From the NCBI GenBank assembly GCA_029834535.1, contig JAQMWT010000383.1:25101-89100 (forward strand): a stretch of 64,000 nt of DNA, in the 5' to 3' direction. Positions 31,509 to 41,786 of this stretch are shown here, piece by piece. The stretch comes from Chrysophaeum taylorii (lineage: Eukaryota; Sar; Pelagophyceae; Pelagomonadales; Pelagomonadaceae). The stretch's first letter is position 1. Each line of letters begins with the position of its first letter. The position numbers were made by a program, and so were the translations under genes. The notes beneath the pieces were generated by a model that saw only the letters and a list, made by a program, of their open reading frames with translations, had not been told where the DNA came from and searched no databases.

Positions 31509-34500
31509 TTAGTGAAGAGCACATATGTAATCTTGATGACGTTGTACATAATCTTCAATTGAGTCTTCTGGTTGAGCCTCGGTTTCGGGAACTTGATCGT
31601 CGTATAAGCCGAGTTGACCGTGATCATCGTACATGGAGCCGTCGTCTATAACGCCCTCAGCAGCTGGATCATCCGGCGGGCGGTCGGAGGAGAGAAACTG
31701 GAGGAATTCGGCGGCGTTGTTATCTGCCTCAGGTAGGAGGATCTCGTCGGAGATGGTAGTGATGAGCTTGGTGAGTTTGGTCATACGATCAGGATTGGAG
31801 GTGTGTTGCTGGCCGGCTTGACTGAGGTTGCGGATAGTCTGTAGCTTGCGGCGGACATCACGAAGGGGAACCTTGAACCGTTGATCCGGAGTGTGAGGCT
31901 TTGGAGGATGGGTATGGGTGGGAAAGGTGACTTTGCGGAGGTGCGGGTGTTCGCGTTTGTCGGGGGTGACAGTGGGAGCACGCGGGTGTGGCTTTTGCTT
32001 GGTGGGGGTGACCGGTGTTGCTTTGGGCTTTGGGCTGTCGTTGATGTCATAGTACCACGGCGAACGATGATTGGGGGCTTTCTGGGTTTCTTGACGTGGC
32101 GTGAAATTTGTTTCTTTCGATAAGCGTGGAGATGTTGGATAAGAGGTTGATCCTCATCTGGATCGAGTTCGGCGTCAGTAAGGAAGGCGTCGACGAGGTC
32201 GGCGTCGTCGGGAGAGTCTTCATCTGGATCCGGAGGTGTGTCATCTTCATGGGGTGGCGCGTCATCATTATCTTCGGTGAGGTGAAAACCGAGGCGGCGA
32301 GGACGAATTCGTGGATTGTCTTTGTCCTTGGTGTGCAGACGACCGAATTCCGTGACAAAGCGGAGAGGCTGCAGTTGAGCGAATGGTGGGGCTTTAGGTG
32401 AGCCCAGAAGTTGCGCTCGAAGGTGGGAATAACCGTGATGCGCGCAATCGACTTTGGCAGGTGATGGATTGCGGCTTTATCTTCATCGAGAAGTTGAGAG
32501 TCGTTTGGAGTACGAAGACTGTTGGCAAGACGAGCGAGGCCTTTGATGTGTGTGGGGGCGCGAGAGTCGGGAAGACTGGAGGGGTATTAAAAGCGGAGGA
32601 CTTTGTGTATCTCCTCTGTGATGGTTTTGTCGTGGAGTTGGGGTGAGGAACCGTCGGTGTTTTGACGGAGTTGTTGCTGGATGTGGAGCATGTAGTCGAT
32701 GTAGTAGGCGGGTTCATGGAGCTCCGGGTTGAAGGGAGTGTTCAGATACGAATTGTACACGTAGTGGGCATGGTGGACATGGTTCTGTCCAGTATGCTTG
32801 TCGAGTGCGATGCGAACTTGGTGAACAAATTCGAGACCAATGGGGTGAGTCGACCCGAGCTTGTCAATTTCGTCGTAGGCTGGATGCTTGACGGAATCAC
32901 GACCGGTGTTCAGGAAACGGCGGAACAGAGGGTGCACAGTCTCGCGGAGGTACACGATAAATTCTGCTTCTTTGTCCTTAAGGTGCGGTTGCGTGATGGG
33001 GTAAAGCTTGATTCCGGATACTTTTTCTTGATTTTGGAGTTCCGTCAGCTTGACCTTGTAGACGTGTTCGTATAAGGTTTTGCCGAACTTGCGGCGAACG
33101 CCTTGGTAATATACCAAGTTACCTTGAAAGTCTTGCGTGTTGCCGTTGGTGGAGTGAGTGTCGGGATCTTTGTCGTACTCAGCGGTGCAGTGGCTAAGAA
33201 GAGCGTCGGCGCTGTCGTTGGAACCGCGCAGAACAGATTCCCATGTATATAAGTTCTTGAGAAAATATTGGGTGATGCCGGTTTCTGGCATGAGGTGCTC
33301 GGTGTCGAGGTCTGAAGAACGATAGCGACAAAAGTGCCTGGGATGACGTGCGTTAGACGATTGTTGCCACTGAGGATCGCAGCGGGGCAAAGATAGCGGA
33401 AACACAAGCTGGTACATATGATGGCGGTGTACCAGACGTCTGATGAGAACATGGCCTTTGGGCAGATATGTTGCATGGTGACCAGGGTATGACGATGGTC
33501 GGAGTCGACAGAATCCAAAACAGGCGTAAACAGGTTTGATGCGAACGTGGGTGTTTGGTTTTTGTGGCGCGAGCAAGTTGCCATGGGCACGACCGCGTCC
33601 TGTACGCGAAGATGGAAGACTTCGGACGCGCCAGCGGTGTAAGGAACGAACACAGGTAGACCAGGCTGCTGTATGCCAGCCTGCTGTGACAGATAAGAAA
33701 GTGGCCCGTTTTCGCAGTCGCAAGAACGAAATTGCCATATGGGCCAACGTTGGAGGAGCAAGCGGCGAGCTTCGCTTGTCATACTCGAATAGGCTGCGGT
33801 AGAAGTTGGAGACAGTGGCAAAACAGTTGTGGCACGTAAGAACGTTGCAGATAGCGTCGCGGGTGCTGAACACGGAATTCACGTCGATAGCATGGGATTG
33901 GTCAAGAGTGAGGGTTCTCCGAGGGCGAGCACGCGTGATGCAAAGACCAACGTAAGAGGTGAGATCAAGATCATTGACGTCAGTGAAAGCGCGGAAACGG
34001 AGGAAAAAGGCTTGGTAATGGCCAATGCAATGACGAGGGTGCGCCACAAGAAGATCATCAACGACCAGAACGAGACGTAGAAGGACGGTAGAATTGAGCA
34101 CGAGCTTGTAATGGCAAGTGTCACCAGATCCGCGGACGAAGCCACAGTCATTGACGAGAAAGCGTGCCAAATAAAGCCACTAATTACGACAAGCTTGTTT
34201 GCAACCATACCAAGAGCGACGGAGCTTGTAAACGATTTTGGAACCATCGGTGGGTTGTGGGAGCTTGAATAAAGGCGGAGCTGACATCCAACTTGTGCAA
34301 ATCCCAGTCATGAACAGCGACAAAGGTTAGAAAGAAACGGATCGTGACGATGTTGGCAACCGGTGACGATGTTGGCAACCGGTGAGTAGGTGTCATGATA
34401 ATCAATGCCGTGAACCTGCGTGTAACCGCGGACAACGAGGCGAGCCTTGTACGATTTGAAGTGGCCAGAGTCATACTTCTTGCGGATGATCCACTTGAGA

Positions 34501-34939
34501 GTACAAATGTTGCCAGAAAACGTCGAAGGAAGGCGCACAACATCCCAGCAACCAAGCTGACCAAGAGAGCTGTATTCGTTAGCGATGGCTTGCAACCAGC
34601 CAGGACGCTCAGGATTGGTCGGAGCTAAAGCTTCACATGATAGCTCAACATCGGAGGAGTAACTTGTGCGCCGTATATTGACTTGAGGACCGAGCTTGGG
34701 GGGTCAGTGAAGGTGGTAGGTTTGGTCTTGGAATCTTGTGGAGCCGGAGTGGGGTCTGGATTCGCTGCGGCGACGGTAGGTGGTGGGGTGGGTCCCTGCG
34801 CCTTCGTCTGTGCGGCGAGAGCGGCTTCGACCGCGGCTGCGATGCGATCGTCAATGTCTTGCGTATCTTGTTGGTGTTGGGCTCGTTGGTTGGCCAGCTC
34901 TTGCCGTAGATCTTGATTACTTTGATTACGAGTGGCCAT
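31509..34939 (-). pseudogene. gag: D-family copy 3 gag, split by an insertion
   Basis: The N-terminus MATRNQSNQDLRQELANQ runs to about 34630. After the inserted fragment the core resumes at about 33300 (TEHLMPETGITQYFLKN, KLYPITQPHLKDKEAEF, YIDYMLHIQQQLRQN). Frameshifted pieces down to 31509 carry the C-terminus (KLITTISDEILLPEADNN, DDHGQLGLYDDQVPE). The TGATG overlap of D is degraded here to TAACGG. The downstream ORF start (ANQSPLNQAPSLSMDKFP, HGCNGPCGGNSS) is present to about 31290. Confidence 0.82.
33310..34625 (-). mobile_element. Copia-1-family fragment inside copy 3 gag
   Basis: The part 33885-34620 encodes the copia-1-type RT (FKSYKARLVVRGYTQVHGID, VLRLVLVVDDLLVAHPRH near-match, NDLDLTSYVGLCITRARP) with a deletion and a short tandem duplication near 34345-34385. 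The adjoining 33310-33885 is open on the minus strand (GIQQPGLPVFVPYTAGASEV) but not recognised. No LTR or target duplication is evident, so the fragment may come from recombination rather than simple insertion. Confidence 0.7.
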
Positions 34940-35013
34940 CTTTGTTGGGGTGGAGCGTCATAAACAACGCCTGGAAATCCTCCTCAACCGATACCGGACT
35001 GGTACCCGTCACC

Positions 35014-35185
35014 TAGAGTGCAGTAAAAATCACTGTGTTCCTCGGTAGAGTCGTGCAGCGGTAGGGCTGCCCTTTTTGTCCTGTTCCTAACGACAAGGAC
35101 AGCACGGTGTTTTTAAACACTGCGATTTCTGGGTTCTTAGTGTGTGGTGGTGAGACTAACTCTAGATATGAATTTTCTATCTCCA
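35014..35185 (-). repeat. D-family LTR (5' LTR of copy 3), abutting copy 2 gag
   Basis: 172 bp with TCTAGAG-type ends. On the minus strand it is followed by the leader and the ATG at 34939. Its other edge cuts into the gag of copy 2 on the plus strand. Confidence 0.8.
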
Positions 35186-37186
35186 ATGGGAAATGCCCCA
35201 CCTCCAACCGTCGCTGCTGCGACTCCTCCTCCTATTCCGGCACCCCAAGTTCCCTTCTCCAACACCAAACCAAAGCTCACCACCTTCACAGACCCCCCTA
35301 GTTCCGTTCTCAAGTCCATGGATGGCGCTCAAGTTGCGCCTCAGATGCTCTCCTGCCATGTCTGGCAACTGTTCACAGAGCACCTCATGCCAGATACCGG
35401 CGTCACCCAATACTTCGTCAAGAACCTCTGCACATGGGCACCCGTCCTACGTGGCTCCAACGACTTTTCTGAAGCTCTTCTTAGGTACTGCATCACCGAA
35501 TACGACAAGGATCCACACCTCCATGCCACTGCCGGTAATACCCCAGACTGCCCAGGTCACAAGGTACACTACCAAGGCGTCTACCGCACATTCGGTAAGG
35601 ACTTCTACGAAACGCCACGAAACGAAGTTCCAAGAGCTCGAACATCTCGCTGGGTAAGCGCTATCCCATCACACAGCCGCATCTGAAGGGTAAAGAAGCA
35701 GACTTCGTGGTCTACCTCCGTGAGACCGGGCACCCCTTGTTCCTCCGCTTCCTACACGCTGGCTGCGATTCCGTTAAGCATCCTGCTTACGACGACATCG
35801 ACAAGCTTGGGTCGACTCACCCAATTGGTCTCGTGTTTGTTAATAAAGTTCGTATAGCGCTCGACAAGCACACCGGCCAAAATCACGTCCACCACGCCCA
35901 TTACGTCTTCGATTCGTATTTAGAAGCCCCATTCAACCCGGAGTTCCATGAGCCCGCTCACTACTTTGACCACATGCTTCATGTTCAACACCAACTCCGC
36001 CAATCACCGATGATCCTTCGCTTCAACTCAGCGACAACACCATCCTTGATGAAATACACAAAATACTCCTTTTCAAATACCCCTCCAGTCTCATTGACTC
36101 ACGCGCCCCTACCCACATTAAGGGCTTCGCCCGTCTCGCCAACTGCCTTCGCACACCAAATGACTCTCAGCTTCTCGACGAACAAAGCGGCAATCCATCA
36201 CCTGCCAAAGCTCATTGCTCGCACCACTGTCATCTCCACCTTTGAGCGGAATTTTTGGGCGCATCTCAAGCCCCACCCAAGCGCCAACTTCGAGCCTCTT
36301 CGCTTCGTCACGGACTTCGGCCGTCTGAACACCAAGGACAATCCTCGCGTCCGTACTCGGCGCCGTGGTCTCCACCTTAACGAAGATGACGATGAAGCTT
36401 CACCTCCTGAAGATGAGGTCCCACCTGATGAAGATGACGACCCTCCCGACGACTCCGACATCGTCGGCGCCTTCATCGCTGAAGCTCACCTTCATCCTGA
36501 AGAGGATCAACCCCTGATCCAACACCTTCACGCTTATCGCAAAAAGCAACAACCTCGCCATGCGAATAAGCCCAACAAGCCTCCTCATCCTCGGTCACCG
36601 TCGTATTATAACATCAATGACAGCCCTAAGCCCAAGGCACCCCCGACCACCCCCACCAAGCAGAAACCAAAGCCTCGTGTTCCCACCCGTCACCCCTGAC
36701 AGACGCGAACACCCGCACCTCCGCAAAGTCACCTTTCCCACACAGACCCATCTTCCAAAACCGCATACCCCTGACCAACGGCTCAAGGTCCCTCGTCGTG
36801 AAGTTCGCCGCAAGCTGCAGACCATCCGCAATATCTGCGAGGCCGGCAAGGGCAACACGCATAATAAGGACCACATGGCTCGCCTCACCAGCACCATCAC
36901 GACTATCTCCGACGAGATTCTTTTCTCTGAGGCAGATCACGACGCCGCCGAGCTCCTCCAGCTTCTCTCCGCCGACCCGCCACCGGATGATACAGCTGCA
37001 GGGGGCGTTGTAGACGACGGATCTGTGGATCCTCAAGTCGGTCTGCTATATGACGATTCTGATCAACTCGGCCTATACGATGACCAAGTTCCCGAATCTG
37101 ACCTGCCTCGAGATTCAATGGAGGATTACGTCCAACGGCATCAAGACTATAGCAAAGCCCTTCAACAGAGCCGACCTTTTCGGTGA
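35186..37186 (+). pseudogene. gag: D-family copy 2 gag
   Basis: Begins within the Pro-rich N-terminal region (APPPTVAAATPPPIPAPQ) because the LTR of copy 3 has replaced the start. The core is as in D (LFTEHLMPDTGVTQYFVKN, GKDFYE, FVVYLRETGHPLFLRF, KHTGQNHVHHAHYVFDSY). Frameshifts lie near 35620, 36010, 36190 and 36690. The C-terminus is intact (KLQTIRNICEAGKGN to LQQSRPFR) and its TGA overlaps the next ATG in TGATG at 37184-37188, exactly as in D. Confidence 0.82.
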
Positions 37187-38664
37187 TGGTTGCCGACGGC
37201 GCCTGTGTCGACAACCCACAACTGAAGAATCAGGCATTTCGTCTATCGCTGGATAAACTCCCAACATCCTCGACTAATATCTTCCAGAGTCGCGAGCTTC
37301 ATTTCTACTGCCTTTACCCCTGGCAAGTCTCGCACGAAGACTCACTCCCTTCATGGAAGCAACGGTCCTGGTGCAGAATTTCATTGCTTGACGGAGGCGC
37401 TTCCTTTTGCTTTACTCGAACACCGCAGGGCTTGGTTCCCGGAACAACCCGCCGCATTCCCGAACACATCATCAGGATGGGCCGCGGAACCCTCACCAGT
37501 AGCTTCATTGGCGTCAAGCCGTTGTATTTGCCGGCAGTAGGTCTCCCGTCCACTGGCACAACTGGCTCGACAGCCTATGTCTTTTATACTTGGTCTTCCT
37601 CCTTGTTCCAGGCTTTCGACCAGGTTTGCAGGTTTTTGAACGTCGCAGCTAAAGGCACTCAATGTACGGGCCACGGACCCGTCGCTTCCGCATTCACCTT
37701 ACCTCTACGAACTCCTGGCGGACTCAACATCAGATCCACATGACTACAAATCCCTTCTTGGCGCCACGGCTGTGGTCATTGCTCATCGACAATCCAATGG
37801 CTCACTGTCTCTGCCATCCTACTCGGCAGCTGCTTTCAGCCGTGTGGTGAGCTTCCACGCTCGCCGTAAAACGCCTCTCAAGGATGAGCTTACCAACATC
37901 ACTCGGAAGGTCGCTAAGGCTCGTTCGAAGCCTGATTCCCTGGATTTCGCAAAGCTACAGGCTCACTCGTCCTTCCTGACTGAGTCGTATCGGCTCCCTA
38001 GTCCCTACTTGGAGTATGCACTCACAGGCGGCGCGGATCTCTGCGTCTCAACGCAGCCGCCCCCACTGCTTGTCGTCATCATCGCCGGCGGAATCCATCA
38101 AGAAGGCTTCGCATCTTTTCGCAAACGATTCGACCAACGACTTATTGTCGTAGCCACCCGCGAGATCAACCCCATCCTCCGTGCTCGTGTACGACGCCTG
38201 TTTTCAGACGCACAGCATTTCGGCGACCTCCGCAAACTCAATGCCGCTCTTCAGACTGGCAAGGTTCGCATGCCCCTCTTTGACATAGCCGTCTCCACAC
38301 TTCCGTGCCAGCACCTCGGTGTCATGAAGAACGATGATGGCTACGTCACCACCGATCTATTCGTCCAGGAGCTAGTTCGCTTCGTTTGGAGCACACTTCC
38401 GACATACACCATTGTCGATAATGTTCCTCCGAATCCTAAGACCCACCACGAATACAAGCAACTAGCTCAGCATTATCACCGCATGGGCTACTTCCACCAC
38501 TCCGGTGTTCACAATGGCTCCGCCTTCGGTGGCGCCATAAGCAAGCACCGCTCTCTTGCAGTCTTTGCTCGGCACCCCTCGGACACTTACGATCTCGAAA
38601 AACCCGCCTCTCCCTGGCTCGTCTCCCCACCGAGCATGGTTCCCTTTTTGGACCCTGATCCAAC
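37186..38664 (+). pseudogene. D-family copy 2 protease and partial methyltransferase
   Basis: Protease site LLDGGASFCFTRT; a frameshift near 37740 separates it from the methyltransferase. Methyltransferase blocks: VIIAGGIHQEGFASF (I), VATREINPI (II), QHFGDLRKL (III), TLPCQHLG (IV, catalytic Cys present), YTIVDNVPPN (VI, where the usual Glu of ENV is Asp) and HNGSAFGGAISKHRSLAVFA (VIII). There is no frameshift in the region where D has one, which confirms the joined reading in D. It is cut at 38664 before motifs IX and X, so it cannot be active. Confidence 0.85.
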
Positions 38665-38836
38665 TAGAGATTGAAAATTCTTATGTAGGGTTAGTCTCAC
38701 CACCGCACACTAAGAAACCAGAAATCGCGGTGTTTAACAACACCGTGCAGTCCTTGTGTCGTTAGGGACAGGACAAAGGGCAGCCCCACCGCTGCACGAC
38801 TCTACCGAGGAACACAGTGACTTTTACTGTTCTCTA
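38665..38836 (+). repeat. D-family LTR (172 bp) followed by leader-like sequence
   Basis: CTAGAGA...TCTCTAG ends, about 88% like 35014-35185 by eye. It is followed at 38837-38885 by a leader with CGGTCCTCTATCGGTAGAG. It is therefore more likely the 5' LTR of another plus-strand copy that landed in copy 2 than the 3' LTR of copy 2. That copy is lost after about 38950. Confidence 0.75.
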
Positions 38837-38885
38837 GGTATACGGGCCTCGGTCCTCTATCGGTAGAGTACCTGTCCTCCGATCA

Positions 38886-39055
38886 ACGTTTAACGTATCG
38901 GACAAGTTCTACAGGATTTCCGGCAGAGTATTCCGCTAGGCTGTGGTTAGATCACTGAGAGACCATCCCGTCTCACCGCGTGAGTCTGGCAAAGGTAGTT
39001 TCCAGGGAACCCAGGCAGTGGTCCCCCTAGCTGCTTCACACGACAGACGATACTA
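38886..39055. other. Unassigned stretch
   Basis: Probably remaining leader of the truncated copy; no coding region recognised. Confidence 0.35.
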
Positions 39056-39430
39056 ACTAACTAACTTACTTCAGACCTCTCCCGAGCATGGGAGCCAGCC
39101 CGGACCGGCAGGAGCCGGTACGGAATCACAGAGGAAAATCACGCAGTTGGGGCAGAGGCGAGGGACGACGACGGACTTGTTGATGGTGGACCGCCACTGC
39201 GCGCGGTCTTGTGCGAGGTCGTGCAAAAGCGTCGCAGGCCGCGGACGTGTTGGTCCACGAGCAATCGACCTGTCCGTCGCGTTCTGCCCAACCGAGCGAA
39301 CCCCATCCCAGCGCGGACTTTCCGGGTGCTAACCGGCCAGCCCGGGAGGCGGGCAGGCACCGTCTCACTCCGGGACGGCCGGGGCCGCCGCAGGGAGCAA
39401 GCGTGTTAGGCGCCGTCCTCCATCGCAACC
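39056..39430 (-). pseudogene. LINE 3' end with (AAGT/AGTT)n tail
   Basis: The minus strand encodes LLHDLAQDRAQWRSTI, the typical last block of RTE/CR1-like LINE pol proteins (LAQDRxxWR), then PRLCPNC and a stop. A 3' UTR follows and a tail of GTTA units (39056-39072). Upstream frames contain stops. The last 80 bp are shared with the short insertion at 43868-44027. Confidence 0.7.
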
Positions 39431-39494
39431 AACGGTTTTCGATCGCAGGGTTAGGGTTAGACAGACGACACATAGCAACACATCAGTGTAACAT

Positions 39495-39850
39495 GTAATT
39501 ACTACGTACCTGCAGGACGCGCTAGACCATGATGATGAGCGTGAGCACAGATCAGAGGACTATTTGACTGTGTAGAAAGGAAGGATAAGGGTAAGGAGAG
39601 ATCACGTTCTCAACGGACGGAATAAGGGTAGGAGTTAGCAGATATCTCTGCACCCCCTCGAGATGTCTTGTGGTTGAGGAACATGACATCTCTAGAGAAA
39701 TGTGTTGGAGGACGAGACCAGGATAAACAAGAAGTGCACTTCAGAGGCCACATAAAGTGGCACAACAGGTTCATCAGCAGACAGGTGTCCCGGCTTGGAC
39801 TTGGTGATAACACTCTGAATGCCTTTAGCAAGGGAGACTTTGAAAGAGGG
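39495..39850 (-). mobile_element. Element E 3' end fragment (inverted)
   Basis: 39500-39655 is the inverse of the first 150 bp of the E LTR (CGTTCTCAACGGACGGA, GGTCTAGCGCGTCC shared). The inner border CTCGAGGGG matches the sequence before the E 3' LTR at 63785-63793. The adjoining 39672-39850 does not resemble the E copy in this window beyond the first 20 bp. Confidence 0.75.
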
Positions 39851-39982
39851 AAGTGAATGCGAGTGTGAGGCAGAAGTTAATGATAACGGTGAATTGCTTG
39901 TTCCTCCTGGACCTCACATATGGCGGGAATGTCATCATCTTCAGGTTCAAAAAGATGATTGATTCTCTTTGCGGAAGCTTTA

Positions 39983-40167
39983 TAGAGAACAGTAAAAATC
40001 ACTGTGCCTCTGGTCGAGAATGGTGGCAGTGGTAGTGCTGCCTTTCGTCCTGTCCTCTAACGACACAAAGAGCAGCACGGTGTTCGACACAGCGATTTTG
40101 GGGTTGTTTACTGTGAGTGTGAGTTCAGGGGGGGGGTCCTAACCCTAAATGGAATTATCTCTCTCTA
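39983..40167 (-). repeat. X-B 3' LTR (185 bp)
   Basis: TAGAGA...TCTCTA ends; nearly identical to 47566-47753 and 21654-21845; contains the telomere-like CCTAACCCTAA on the plus strand. Confidence 0.85.
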
Positions 40168-40175
40168 CGTCCTCG

Positions 40176-40602
40176 CAGATTGAACTCGGTGATGAGTGAA
40201 ATCTGGGACAAACAAAACAAATGTCTGGCCAAAGACAAATAGATGTTGAGTCGTGAGGAGGCGTGAAGGAAAGTGTGCGAAGTGCATGAAAGAGATAGAG
40301 GAGAGCGGAAGAGCAGGTAGGTGTGAGTGAGAAAGGAAAAAGAGCGCGAAGTTGAACAGGGAATAAACTGAGAGGGGAAGCAAAAGGAAAGGGATATTGC
40401 AAGAAGAGGTGAATGATCAAAGAAAGGAAAAAGCATCGATCGTGAGTAAGAAGAAAAGTGGAGGAAGATGCTAAGAGGATACGTGGAGGAAAATGCTAGG
40501 TAGGCTAATGATGAAGTATGGCGAATGCTGTTCGAGAGATCAGATCATCATCTTGTTCCGTGAGTGATAAGATAGAGAACGGTGCGTGCCGGTGGATAAA
40601 TC
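40176..40602 (-). other. X-B 3' untranslated region
   Basis: Lies between the stop of the giant ORF and the 3' LTR. It is homologous to 47762-48099 of X-C with indels, and purine-rich on the plus strand. It begins with a word shared with the D 3' end (GAGTTCAATCTGCGAGG on the sense strand). No separate gene seen. Confidence 0.6.
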
Positions 40603-41745
40603 CTAAGTGGCTGGGGGATCATCTGAGTAGAGCGGGTGGTCTAACGAATAATAACAGGAGGGATCATGGGTCAGGCAGTCGGGAATTGTGCAGCAGACCA
40701 ATGGTTGATCGAAAGGTGAATAGTGAGAGTGGCCGTAGGGATGAGATTCTGTTGTGACTAATGTTTTGCTAGTGAAGGTCTGACGATGTGACGGAGCGCC
40801 AGCGTGATCCCATGAAGAGATATGACCATTTAACCAAATCGGTTTCGACATGGTAAGGTAATCGTCGTAATGAGAGCGAGTAAGGCGGAGCTGTTCCTGG
40901 AAGATGAGAGAACCAGAATTGCCTGTCACATACGTGTCGAAGCTGTCGTCCTGAGTGTAGCGTGGGACAGCTGAAGCTAGGTGATGAACGTGTAGAGTAA
41001 TATGCGGATAATCGTAGTGCGATGACGATATCGTGACAAAGTTGTCTGGGGTTGGCCATAAATTTGAAAACTCTAAATTTGTTGTAGACTTGGGTTCGTA
41101 GTCTCGTGTAAGTCGCCAGTGGCTATCATCGAAAGATGATTGGGCGGAGACTGAGGTTTGCGAGTGTATCGCGTATGATGGTGGATACAGGCGTGTGTCC
41201 TGTGCTGAAGAGTCGGTGCCCTGTGCAGAAAATGCAGAAGAGTCGGGCAACAGAAGAAAATGCCTGAAGGCGATGGACTGCTTGAAGATAGTGTCCGTGC
41301 CAGGGGGAGAGTTGACTTCGAAGGTATGGTCAAAGTCGCATCTTTCGTGTTCTATTCGATAAAGTAATCCTGAACTGTGACAATCGACTGATCTATTCAT
41401 TTCATGTCCGGAGTCGTTTTCATCAGAATCAAACGAATCGTTTTCACCAGAATCAAACTTCCCTTGATGTACAAGCGCGAGGGAGCGTGGTGCATCCCTG
41501 GTGAATCGTGCAGTGACTGAAAGGTGAGACATTCGACAGAAGGGTGTTGTCGATATGCGAGAGCTGTACAGTATACAACGTGTAGGGAGCGTATGTTTCA
41601 AGAGAGGATTAATCTGTGGACGGGGGATGTCCGAAGAATGAACATGATGTGAGGTCCTGTCCATAATGCGAGAACTGTCCGATAATGAGTCATGCGAGAC
41701 TGTGGCTAGCAGCGAGTGTGTGGGAATGAAGAAGTAGATAGGCAT
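40603..41745 (-). CDS. X-B giant ORF, C-terminal part
   Basis: 380 codons ending YSDDPPAT-stop. Copy C reads this region in one frame with the preceding part, so here it is detached by a frameshift near 41780-41830. Landmarks: SDSSRIMDRTSHHVHSSDIP, DENDSGHEMNRSVDCHSSG, DSFDTYVTGNSGSLIFQEQL. Ser/Asp/His-rich, no known domain, no clear membrane span. Confidence 0.58.
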   Translation of the reverse strand: MPIYFFIPTHSLLATVSHDSLSDSSRIMDRTSHHVHSSDIPRPQINPLLKHTLPTRCILYSSRISTTPFCRMSHLSVTARFTRDAPRSLALVHQGKFDSGENDSFDSDENDSGHEMNRSVDCHSSGLLYRIEHERCDFDHTFEVNSPPGTDTIFKQSIAFRHFLLLPDSSAFSAQGTDSSAQDTRLYPPSYAIHSQTSVSAQSSFDDSHWRLTRDYEPKSTTNLEFSNLWPTPDNFVTISSSHYDYPHITLHVHHLASAVPRYTQDDSFDTYVTGNSGSLIFQEQLRLTRSHYDDYLTMSKPIWLNGHISSWDHAGAPSHRQTFTSKTLVTTESHPYGHSHYSPFDQPLVCCTIPDCLTHDPSCYYSLDHPLYSDDPPAT

Positions 41746-41786
41746 GGCAGTTAACTTCCCTTGATTCGTAACACAACTGGGTGGGG

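Larger units (their letters stand above)
31240..35185 (-). mobile_element. D-family copy 3 (minus strand), 3' part missing
   Basis: 5' LTR 35014-35185, leader with CCAGTCCGGTATCGGTTGAG, gag from ATG 34939, and the start of the protease ORF near 31490. It is cut off at about 31240, before the protease site, and interrupted by a foreign fragment (about 33310-34625). Confidence 0.8.
35186..38664 (+). mobile_element. D-family copy 2 (plus strand), truncated on both sides
   Basis: Gag without its N-terminus, then the protease and methyltransferase up to motif VIII, then an abrupt join to another LTR at 38665. No integrase, RT or RNase H. Confidence 0.8.

Noticed and set aside
33045-33821. Minus-strand 258-codon ORF as a complete gene
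   Set aside because: It fuses the unknown segment to an off-frame stretch of D-family gag; the frame is accidental in its second half.
39211-39498. Plus-strand ORF at the LINE remnant
   Set aside because: The minus strand carries the recognisable LINE block; the plus frame has none.
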